Translations under genes and position numbers: made by a program | Shown here: positions 1 through 9,246 of the stretch, piece by piece | Numbering within the stretch: position 1 is the stretch's first letter | How the letters are laid out: every line of letters starts with the position of its first letter | DNA from: Nephrocerus scutellatus | Taxonomy: Eukaryota > Arthropoda > Insecta > Diptera > Pipunculidae | NCBI GenBank assembly: GCA_947095585.1 | Contig: OX352762.1 | Span: 47,421,335-47,485,334 of the forward strand | Reading direction: 5' to 3' | DNA length: 64,000 nt | Notes under the pieces: model-generated | What the model was told of the DNA's origin: nothing | The model's input: the letters and a program-made list of their open reading frames with translations, nothing else | Database searches by the model: none

Positions 1-14
1 GAAGTTCCAATTGG

Positions 15-132
15 GAAATTGATTTGTTCCAGAAATTCCAGACCATAATGATCATATTCCAGAATTTCCATAGGAAGAAATCTTATAGTCGCATCTTAGT
101 TCTACATTCCGAATTTCATGCGAATCGCTTGC
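15..132 (+). repeat. Consensus-like exemplar of the 118-bp monomer
   Basis: This copy shows the standard layout: GAAATTGATTTG start (15), TTCCAGAA (27-34), the 30-bp sub-unit (35-64) containing the palindrome ATGATCAT (48-55) and a second TTCCAGAA (57-64), the dyad TTCCATAGGAA (66-76), a variable AAGAAATCTTATAGTCGCAT segment, the dyad ATTCCGAAT (106-114) and the dyad GCGAATCGC (120-128). It has four CpG sites (90, 110, 121, 126). The start point is arbitrary because the array is tandem. The next monomer begins at 133 and the one after at 251, confirming the 118-bp step. Confidence 0.95.
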
Positions 133-860
133 GAAATTGATTTGTTCCAGAAATTCCAGACCATAATGATCATATTCCAGAATTTCCATAGGAAGAAGTC
201 TGATAGTCGCATCTTAGTTCTACATTCCGCATTTCATGCGAATCGCTTAAGAAATTGATTTGTTCCAGAAATTCCAGACCATAATGATGATATTCCAGAA
301 TTTCCATAGGAAGAAATCTTATAGTCGCATCTTAGTTCTACATTCCGAATTTCATGCGAATTGTTTGAGAAATTGATTTGTTCCAGAAATTCCAGACCGT
401 AATGATCATATTCCAGAATTTCCAAAGGAAGAAATCTTATAGTCGCATCGTAGTTCTACATTCCGAATTTCATGCGAATCGCTTGAGAAATTGATTTGTT
501 CCAGAAATTCCAGACGATAATGGCCATATTCCAGAATTTCCATAGGAAGAAGTCTGATAGTCGCATCTTAGTTCTACATTCCGAATTTCCTGCGAATCGC
601 TTGGGAAATTGATTTGTTCCAGAAATTCCAGACCATAATGATCATATTCCAGAATTTCCAAAGGAAGAAGTCTTTTAGTCGCATCTTAGTCCTTCATTCC
701 GAATTTCATGCGAATCGCTTGAGAAACTGATTTGTTCCTGCAATTCCAGACGATAATGGTCATATTCCAGAATTTCCATAGGAAAAAGTCTTATAGTCGC
801 ATCTTAGTCCTACATTCCGAATTTCCTGCGAATCGCTTGAGAAATTGATTTGTTCCAGAA

Positions 861-950
861 ATTCCAGACCATAATGATCATATTCCAGAAATTCCAGACC
901 ATAATGATCATATTCCAGAAATTCCAGACCATAATGATCATATTCCAGAA
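861..950 (+). repeat. Triplicated 30-bp sub-unit (178-bp monomer)
   Basis: Three perfect 30-bp direct copies, at 861-890, 891-920 and 921-950. Each begins ATTCCAGACCATAATG and ends ATTCCAGAA. The unit is flanked on both sides by TTCCAGAA-type sequence, so slippage or unequal exchange between neighbouring ATTCCAGAA boxes would add or remove exactly one unit. Since 30 is divisible by 3, an open frame running through is kept, which is why a heptad-like peptide repeat appears on translation; this is not evidence of coding. Confidence 0.95.
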
Positions 951-1301
951 TTTCCATAGGAAGAAGTCTAATAGTCGCATATTAGTCACACATTCCGGAT
1001 TTCATGCGAATCTCTTGGGAAATTGCTTTATTCCAGAAATTCCAGAGAAAAATGATCATATTCCAGAAGTTCCATAGGAAGAAATCTTATATTCACATCT
1101 TAGTCCTACATTCCGAATTTCATGCGAATCGCTTAAGAAATTGATTTGTTCCTGAAATTCCAGACCATAATGATCATATTCCAGAATTTCCATAGGAAGA
1201 AGTCTTATAGTCACATCTTAGTCCTACATTCCGAATTTCATGCGAATCTCTTGGGAAATTGCTTTATTCCAGAAATTCCAGACAAAAATGATCATATTCC
1301 A

Positions 1302-2572
1302 GAAGTTCCAATTGGGAAATTGATTTGTTCCAGAAATTCCAGACCATAATGATCATATTCCAGAATTTCCATAGGAAGAAATCTTATAGTCGCATCTTAG
1401 TTCTACATTCCGAATTTCATGCGAATCGCTTGCGAAATTGATTTGTTCCAGAAATTCCAGACCATAATGATCATATTCCAGAATTTCCATAGGAAGAAGT
1501 CTGATAGTCGCATCTTAGTTCTACATTCCGCATTTCATGCGAATCGCTTAAGAAATTGATTTGTTCCAGAAATTCCAGACCATAATGATGATATTCCAGA
1601 ATTTCCATAGGAAGAAATCTTATAGTCGCATCTTAGTTCTACATTCCGAATTTCATGCGAATTGTTTGAGAAATTGATTTGTTCCAGAAATTCCAGACCG
1701 TAATGATCATATTCCAGAATTTCCAAAGGAAGAAATCTTATAGTCGCATCGTAGTTCTACATTCCGAATTTCATGCGAATCGCTTGAGAAATTGATTTGT
1801 TCCAGAAATTCCAGACGATAATGGCCATATTCCAGAATTTCCATAGGAAGAAGTCTGATAGTCGCATCTTAGTTCTACATTCCGAATTTCCTGCGAATCG
1901 CTTGGGAAATTGATTTGTTCCAGAAATTCCAGACCATAATGATCATATTCCAGAATTTCCAAAGGAAGAAGTCTTTTAGTCGCATCTTAGTCCTTCATTC
2001 CGAATTTCATGCGAATCGCTTGAGAAACTGATTTGTTCCTGCAATTCCAGACGATAATGGTCATATTCAAGAATTTCCATAGGAAAAAGTCTTATAGTCG
2101 CATCTTAGTCCTACATTCCGAATTTCCTGCGAATCGCTTGAGAAATTGATTTGTTCCAGAAATTCCAGACCATAATGATCATATTCCAGAAATTCCAGAC
2201 CATAATGATCATATTCCAGAATTTCCATAGGAAGAAGTCTAATAGTCGCATATTAGTCACACATTCCGGATTTCATGCGAATCTCTTGGGAAATTGCTTT
2301 ATTCCAGAAATTCCAGAGAAAAATGATCATATTCCAGAAGTTCCATAGGAAGAAATCTTATATTCACATCTTAGTCCTACATTCCGAATTTCATGCGAAT
2401 CGCTTAAGAAATTGATTTGTTCCTGAAATTCCAGACCATAATGATCATATTCCAGAATTTCCATAGGAAGAAGTCTTATAGTCGCATCTTAGTCCTACAT
2501 TCCGAATTTCATGCGAATCTCTTGGGAAATTGCTTTATTCCAGAAATTCCAGACAAAAATGATCATATTCCA
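1302..2572 (+). repeat. HOR-A unit 2 (1271 bp)
   Basis: Repeats unit 1 monomer by monomer, beginning at the same truncated-junction monomer. It is exactly 30 bp shorter because its composite monomer has two rather than three 30-bp sub-units (2162-2221). Differences from unit 1 are otherwise a handful of substitutions, for example AAGAATTTCC near 2068 and TAGTCGCATC in place of TAGTCACATC near 2480. Confidence 0.9.
2162..2221 (+). repeat. Duplicated 30-bp sub-unit (148-bp monomer), first of many
   Basis: Two perfect 30-bp copies. Sites with the same joint are at 13299-13358, 18820-18879, 24693-24752, 28730-28789, 29915-29974, 33481-33540 and 38109-38168. At 12029-12087 and 17550-17608 the second copy has lost one base (CCAGAAATTCAGACC). 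At 9627-9686 and 15099-15158 the joint is TTTCAGTAATTCC. All occur in the monomer preceding the one with TAGTCACACATTCCGG. Confidence 0.92.
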
Positions 2573-3873
2573 GAAGTTCCAATTGGGAAATTGATTTGTT
2601 CCAGAAATTCCAGACCATAATGATCATATTCCAGAATTTCCATAGGAAGAAATCTTATAGTCGCATCTTAGTTCTACATTCCGAATTTCATGCGAATCGC
2701 TTGCGAAATTGATTTGTTCCAGAAATTCCAGACCATAATGATCATATTCCAGAATTTCCATAGGAAGAAGTCTGATAGTCGCATCTTAGTTCTACATTCC
2801 GCATTTCATGCGAATCGCTTAAGAAATTGATTTGTTCCAGAAATTCCAGACCATAATGATGATATTCCAGAATTTCCATAGGAAGAAATCTTATAGTCGC
2901 ATCTTAGTTCTACATTCCGAATTTCATGCGAATTGTTTGAGAAATTGATTTGTTCCAGAAATTCCAGACCGTAATGATCATATTCCAGAATTTCCAAAGG
3001 AAGAAATCTTATAGTCGCATCGTAGTTCTACATTCCGAATTTCATGCGAATCGCTTGAGAAATTGATTTGTTCCAGAAATTCCAGACGATAATGGCCATA
3101 TTCCAGAATTTCCATAGGAAGAAGTCTGATAGTCGCATCTTAGTTCTACATTCCGAATTTCCTGCGAATCGCTTGGGAAATTGATTTGTTCCAGAAATTC
3201 CAGACCATAATGATCATATTCCAGAATTTCCAAAGGAAGAAGTCTTTTAGTCGCATCTTAGTCCTTCATTCCGAATTTCATGCGAATCGCTTGAGAAACT
3301 GATTTGTTCCTGCAATTCCAGACGATAATGGTCATATTCCAGAATTTCCATAGGAAAAAGTCTTATAGTCGCATCTTAGTCCTACATTCCGAATTTCCTG
3401 CGAATCGCTTGAGAAATTGATTTGTTCCAGAAATTCCAGACCATAATGATCATATTCCAGAAATTCCAGACCATAATGATCATATTCCAGAAATTCCAGA
3501 CCATAATGATCATATTCCAGAATTTCCATAGGAAGAAGTCTAATAGTCGCATATTAGTCACACATTCCGGATTTCATGCGAATCTCTTGGGAAATTGCTT
3601 TATTCCAGAAATTCCAGAGAAAAATGATCATATTCCAGAAGTTCCATAGGAAGAAATCTTATATTCACATCTTAGTCCTACATTCCGAATTTCATGCGAA
3701 TCGCTTAAGAAATTGATTTGTTCCTGAAATTCCAGACCATAATGATCATATTCCAGAATTTCCATAGGAAGAAGTCTTATAGTCACATCTTAGTCCTACA
3801 TTCCGAATTTCATGCGAATCTCTTGGGAAATTGCTTTATTCCAGAAATTCCAGACAAAAATGATCATATTCCA
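2573..3873 (+). repeat. HOR-A unit 3 (1301 bp)
   Basis: Third tandem HOR-A copy, again with three 30-bp sub-units (3433-3522). After 3873 the array does not re-enter the truncated junction. GAAGTTCC is followed by CATAGGAATAAATC, so the HOR-A run ends here and different monomer variants follow. Confidence 0.9.
3433..3522 (+). repeat. Triplicated 30-bp sub-unit in HOR-A unit 3
   Basis: Same three-copy expansion as in the first HOR-A unit, 2572 bp downstream of it. Together with the two-copy state in the middle unit, it shows a 3-2-3 copy-number pattern in adjacent HORs. Confidence 0.93.
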
Positions 3874-5370
3874 GAAGTTCCATAGGAATAAATCTTATAT
3901 TCACATCTTAGTCCTACATTCCGAATTTCATGCGAATCGCTTGAGAAATTGATTTGTTCCAGAAATTCCAGACCATAATGATCATATTCCAGAATTTTCA
4001 TAGGAAGAATTCTTATAGTCGCATCTTAGTTCTACATTCCGAATTTCATGCGAATCTCTTGGGAAATTGCTTTATTCCAGAAATTCCAGACAAAAATGAT
4101 CATATTCCAGAAGTTCCATAGGAAGAAATCTTATATTCACATCTTCGTCCTACATTCCGAATTTCATGCGAATCGCTTGAGAAATTACTTTGTTCCAGAA
4201 ATTCCAGACCATAATGATCATATTCCAGAATTTTCATAGGAAGAAGTCTGATAGTCGCATCTTAGTTCTACATTCCGAATTTCCTGCGATTCGCTTGAGA
4301 AATTGATTTGTTACAGAAATTCCAGACCATAATGATCATATTCCAGAATTTCCATAGGAAGAAATCTTCTAGTCGCATCGTAGTTCTAAATTCCGAATTT
4401 CATGCGAATCGCTTGAGAAATTGATTTGTTTCAGAAATTCCAGACCATAATGATCATATTCCAGAATTTCCATAGGAAGAAGTCTGATAGTCGCATCTAT
4501 GTTCTACATTCCGAATTTCCTGCGAATCGCTTGAGAAATTGATTTGCTCCAGAAATTCCAGACCATAATGGTCATATTCCAGAATTTCCATAGGAAGAAG
4601 TCTAATAGTCGCATCTTAGTTCTACATTCCGAATTTCATGCGAATCGCTTGGGAAATTTATTTGTTCCTGAAATTCCAGACCATAATGATCATATTCCAG
4701 AATTTCCATAGGAAGAAGTCTAATAGTCGCATCTTAGTTCTACATTCCGAATTTCATGCGAATCGCTTGAGAAATTGATTTGTTCCAGAAATTCCAGACC
4801 ATAATGATCATAATCCAGAATTTCCATAGGAAGAAGTCTTATAGTCGCATCTTAGTTCTACATTCCGAATTTCATGCAAATCGCTTGAGAAATTGATTTG
4901 TTCCAGAAATTCCAGACCATAATGAGCATATTCCAGAATTTCCATAGGAAGAAGTCTAATAGTCGCATCTTAGTTCTAAATTCCGAATTTCATGCGAATC
5001 GTTTGGAAATGGATTTGTTCCTAAAATTCCAGACCATAATGATCATATTCCACAATTTCCATAGGAAGACGTCTAATAGTGGCATCTTAGTTCTACATTC
5101 CGAATTTCATGCGAATCGCTTGAGAAATTGATTTATTCCAGAAATTCCAGACCATAATGATCATATTCCAGAATTTCCATAGGAAGAAATCTTATAGTCG
5201 CATCGTAGTTCTAAATTCCGAATTTCATGTGAATCGCTTGAGAAATTGATTTGTTCCAGAAATTCCAGACCATAATGATCATATTCCACAATTTCCATAG
5301 GAAGAAGTCTGATAGTCGCATCTTAGTTCTACATTCTGAATTTCCTGCGAATTGCTTGGGAAATTGATTT

Positions 5371-5390
5371 GTTCCAGAATTTCCATAGGA
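5371..5390 (+). repeat. Zero-copy 30-bp sub-unit junction (88-bp monomer)
   Basis: Here GTTCCAGAA is joined directly to TTTCCATAGG, so exactly one 30-bp unit is missing and the monomer is 88 bp. This is the reciprocal product of the duplication seen elsewhere. Equivalent junctions (first base after the joint) are at about 8123, 20501, 21414, 26847, 31715, 36225, 39909, 41792 and 62204. Each is preceded by the same variants (ATTCTGAATTT, CGAATTGCTTGGG), so they descend from one event spread by block copying. Confidence 0.92.
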
Positions 5391-6027
5391 AGAAATCTTA
5401 TAGTCGCATCTTAGTCCTACATTCCGAATTTCATGCGAATCGCTTGCGAAATTGATTTGTTCCTGAAATTCCAGACCATTATGATCATATTCCAGAATTT
5501 CCATAGGAAGAAGTCTGATAGTCGCATCTTAGTTCTACATTCCGCATTTCATGCGAATCGCTTAAGAAATTGATTTGTTCCAGAAATTCCAGACCATAAT
5601 GATGATATTCCAGAATTTCCATAGGAAGAAATCTTATAGTCGCATCTTAGTTCTACATTCCGAATTTCATGCGAATTGCTTTTGAAATTGATTTGTTCCA
5701 GAAATTCCAGACCATAATGATCATATTCCAGAATTTCCAAAGGAAGAAATCTTATAGTCGCATCGTAGTTCTACATTCCTAATTTCATGCGAATCGCTTG
5801 AGAAATTGATTTGTTCCAGAAATTCCAGACGATAATGGTCATATTCCAGAATTTCCATAGGAAGAAGTCTAATAGTCGCATCTTAGTTCTACATTCCGAA
5901 TTTCATGCGAATCGCTTGAGAAATTGATTTGTTCCAGAAATTCCAGACCATAATGATCATAATCCAGAATTTCCATAGGAAGAAGTCTTATAGTCGCATC
6001 TTAGTTCTACATTCCGAATTTCATGCA

Positions 6028-8188
6028 AATCGCTTGAGAAACTGATTTGTTCCTGCAATTCCAGACGATAATGGTCATATTCCAGAATTTCCATAGGAAA
6101 AAGTCTTATAGTCGCATCTTAGTCCTACATTCCGAATTTCCTGCGAATCGCTTGAGAAATTGATTTGTTCCAGAAATTCCAGACCATAATGATCATATTC
6201 CAGAAATTCCAGACCATAATGATCATATTCCAGAAATTCCAGACCATAATGATCATATTCCAGAATTTCCATAGGAAGAAGTCTAATAGTCGCATATTAG
6301 TCACACATTCCGGATTTCATGCGAATCTCTTGGGAAATTGCTTTATTCCAGAAATTCCAGAGAAAAATGATCATATTCCAGAAGTTCCATAGGAAGAAAT
6401 CTTATATTCACATCTTAGTCCTACATTCCGAATTTCATGCGAATCGCTTAAGAAATTGATTTGTTCCTGAAATTCCAGACCATAATGATCATATTCCAGA
6501 ATTTCCATAGGAAGAAGTCTTATAGTCACATCTTAGTCCTACATTCCGAATTTCATGCGAATCTCTTGGGAAATTGCTTTATTCCAGAAATTCCAGACAA
6601 AAATGATCATATTCCAGAAGTTCCATAGGAATAAATCTTATATTCACATCTTAGTCCTACATTCCGAATTTCATGCGAATCGCTTGAGAAATTGATTTGT
6701 TCCAGAAATTCCAGACCATAATGATCATATTCCAGAATTTTCATAGGAAGAATTCTTATAGTCGCATCTTAGTTCTACATTCCGAATTTCATGCGAATCT
6801 CTTGGGAAATTGCTTTATTCCAGAAATTCCAGACAAAAATGATCATATTCCAGAAGTTCCATAGGAAGAAATCTTATATTCACATCTTCGTCCTACATTC
6901 CGAATTTCATGCGAATCGCTTGAGAAATTACTTTGTTCCAGAAATTCCAGACCATAATGATCATATTCCAGAATTTCCATAGGAAGAAGTCTGATAGTCG
7001 CATCTTAGTTCTACATTCCGAATTTCCTGCGATTCGCTTGAGAAATTGATTTGTTACAGAAATTCCAGACCATAATGATCATATTCCAGAATTTCCATAG
7101 GAAGAAATCTTCTAGTCGCATCGTAGTTCTAAATTCCGAATTTCATGCGAATCGCTTGAGAAATTGATTTGTTTCAGAAATTCCAGACCATAATGATCAT
7201 ATTCCAGAATTTCCATAGGAAGAAGTCTGATAGTCGCATCTATGTTCTACATTCCGAATTTCCTGCGAATCGCTTGAGAAATTGATTTGCTCCAGAAATT
7301 CCAGACCATAATGATCATATTCCAGAATTTCCATAGGAAGAAGTCTAATAGTCGCATCTTAGTTCTACATTCCGAATTTCATGCGAATCGCTTGGGAAAT
7401 TTATTTGTTCCTGAAATTCCAGACCATAATGATCATATTCCAGAATTTCCATAGGAAGAAGTCTAATAGTCGCATCTTAGTTCTACATTCCGAATTTCAT
7501 GCGAATCGCTTGAGAAATTGATTTGTTCCAGAAATTCCAGACCATAATGATCATAATCCAGAATTTCCATAGGAAGAAGTCTTATAGTCGCATCTTAGTT
7601 CTACATTCCGAATTTCATGCAAATCGCTTGAGAAATTGATTTGTTCCAGAAATTCCAGACCATAATGAGCATATTCCAGAATTTCCATAGGAAGAAGTCT
7701 AATAGTCGCATCTTAGTTCTACATTCCGAATTTCATGCGAATCGTTTGGAAATGGATTTGTTCCTAAAATTCCAGACCATAATGATCATATTCCACAATT
7801 TCCATAGGAAGACGTCTAATAGTGGCATCTTAGTTCTACATTCCGAATTTCATGCGAATCGCTTGAGAAATTGATTTATTCCAGAAATTCCAGACCATAA
7901 TGATCATATTCCAGAATTTCCATAGGAAGAAATCTTATAGTCGCATCGTAGTTCTAAATTCCGAATTTCATGTGAATCGCTTGAGAAATTGATTTGTTCC
8001 AGAAATTCCAGACCATAATGATCATATTCCACAATTTCCATAGGAAGAAGTCTGATAGTCGCATCTTAGTTCTACATTCTGAATTTCCTGCGAATTGCTT
8101 GGGAAATTGATTTGTTCCAGAATTTCCATAGGAAGAAATCTTATAGTCGCATCTTAGTCCTACATTCCGAATTTCATGCGAATCGCTT
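6028..8188 (+). repeat. 2743-bp segmental tandem duplication, right copy (shortened)
   Basis: The right copy begins where TGCAAATCGCTTGAG runs into AACTGATTTGTTCCTG, a join not found at the left copy. It follows the left copy until about 8188, then skips one monomer and continues at offset 2625 (2743 minus 118) to about 8490. Only scattered substitutions distinguish the copies, for example AATGGTCAT at 4567 against AATGATCAT at 7310. Confidence 0.88.
6176..6265 (+). repeat. Triplicated 30-bp sub-unit (copied with the 2743-bp block)
   Basis: Third and last three-copy site in the window. It lies exactly 2743 bp after the one at 3433 and was carried by the large block duplication rather than arising independently. 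Confidence 0.93.
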
Positions 8189-9246
8189 AAGAAATTGATT
8201 TGTTCCAGAAATTCCAGACCATAATAATGATATTCCAGAATTTCCATAGGAAGAAATCTTATAGTCGCATCTTAGTTCTACATTCCGAATTTCATGCGAA
8301 TTGCTTTTGAAATTGATTTGTTCCAGAAATTCCAGACCATAATGATCATATTCCAGAATTTCCAAAGGAAGAAATCTTATAGTCGCATCGTAGTTCTACA
8401 TTCCTAATTTCATGCGAATCGCTTGAGAAATTGATTTGTTCCAGAAATTCCAGACGATAATGGTCATATTCCAGAATTTCCATAGGAAGAAGTCTGATAG
8501 TCGCATCTTAGTTCTACATTCCGAATTTCCTGCGAATCGCTTGGGAAATTGATTTGTTCCAGAAATTCCAGACCATAATGATCATATTCCAGAATTTCCA
8601 TAGGAAGAAGTCTGATAGTCGCATCTTAGTTCTACATTCCGCATTTCATGCGAATCGCTTAAGAAATTGATTTGTTCCAGAAATTCCAGACCATAATGAT
8701 GATATTCCAGAATTTCCATAGGAAGAAATCTTATAGTCGCATCTTAGTTCTACATTCCGAATTTCATGCGAATTGCTTTTGAAATTGATTTGTTCCAGAA
8801 ATTCCAGACCATAATGATCATATTCCAGAATTTCCAAAGGAACAAATCTTATAGTCGTATCGTAGTTCTACATTCCTAATTTCATGCGAATCGCTTGAGA
8901 AATTGAATTGTTCCAGAAATTCCAGACAATAATGATCATATTCTAGAATTTCCATAGGAAGAAGTCTTACAGTTGCATCTTAGTCCTACATTCCGAATTT
9001 CATGCGAATCGCTTGCGAAATTGATTTGTTCCAGAAATTCCAGACCATAATGATCATATTCCAGAATTTCCATAGGAAGAAGTCTGATAGTCGCATCTTA
9101 GTTCTACATTCCGCATTTCATGCGAATCGCTTAAGAAATTGATTTGTTCCAGAAATTCCAGACCATAATGATGATATTCCAGAATTTCCATAGGAAGAAA
9201 TCTTATAGTCGCATCTTAGTTCTACATTCCGAATTTCATGCGAATT
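8174..9246 (+). repeat. 4-monomer (472-bp) repeat block
   Basis: A CGCTTAAGAAATTG monomer followed by GATGATATTCC recurs at 8174, 8646 and 9118, a step of 472 bp or four monomers. The middle monomers of the second unit are more diverged than usual, with private changes such as AGTCGTATC (8855), TTGAATTGTTCC (8903), TTCTAGAATT (8941) and TTACAGTTGCATC (8967). This is the most locally diverged stretch I noticed. Confidence 0.8.

Larger units (their letters stand above)
1..1301 (+). repeat. HOR-A unit 1 (11 monomers, 1301 bp)
   Basis: First copy of an 11-monomer higher-order repeat. The unit is set by a truncated monomer at its start, where GAAGTTCCA is joined directly to ATTGGGAAATTG, losing about 57 bp relative to the normal monomer. 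The length fits 11 x 118 minus 57 plus two extra 30-bp sub-units, which equals 1301. Inside are ordered variants, including one with GATGAT in place of GATCAT (near 287), one with GGCCAT (near 521) and a triplicated 30-bp unit at 861-950. The window may begin mid-array, so the unit start is only a phase choice. Confidence 0.9.
3285..6027 (+). repeat. 2743-bp segmental tandem duplication, left copy
   Basis: Monomers from about 3285 to 6027 are repeated at an offset of exactly 2743 bp. Matching markers include the triplicated sub-unit (3433 and 6176), the TTTTCATAGGAAGAATTC monomer (about 3995 and 6738), the one-base-short CGTTTGGAAATGG monomer (5000 and 7743) and the 88-bp monomer (5380 and 8123). 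The copy overlaps the end of HOR-A unit 3. About 23 monomers are included. Confidence 0.9.

Noticed and set aside
105..130. CENP-B box on the minus strand (TTCG....A..CGGG pattern)
   Set aside because: The minus strand reads TTCGCATGAAATTCGG, or TCCGG in the CCGG variant. TTCG and the spaced A fit, but the CGGG half is displaced by one base and not matched, so it fails the functional core. It is only a near miss.
861..950. Repeat protein with a 10-residue repeat (three in-frame 30-bp copies)
   Set aside because: The expansion keeps frame only because 30 is divisible by 3. The flanking frame closes within a monomer or two, and the same expansion is open on the other strand too.
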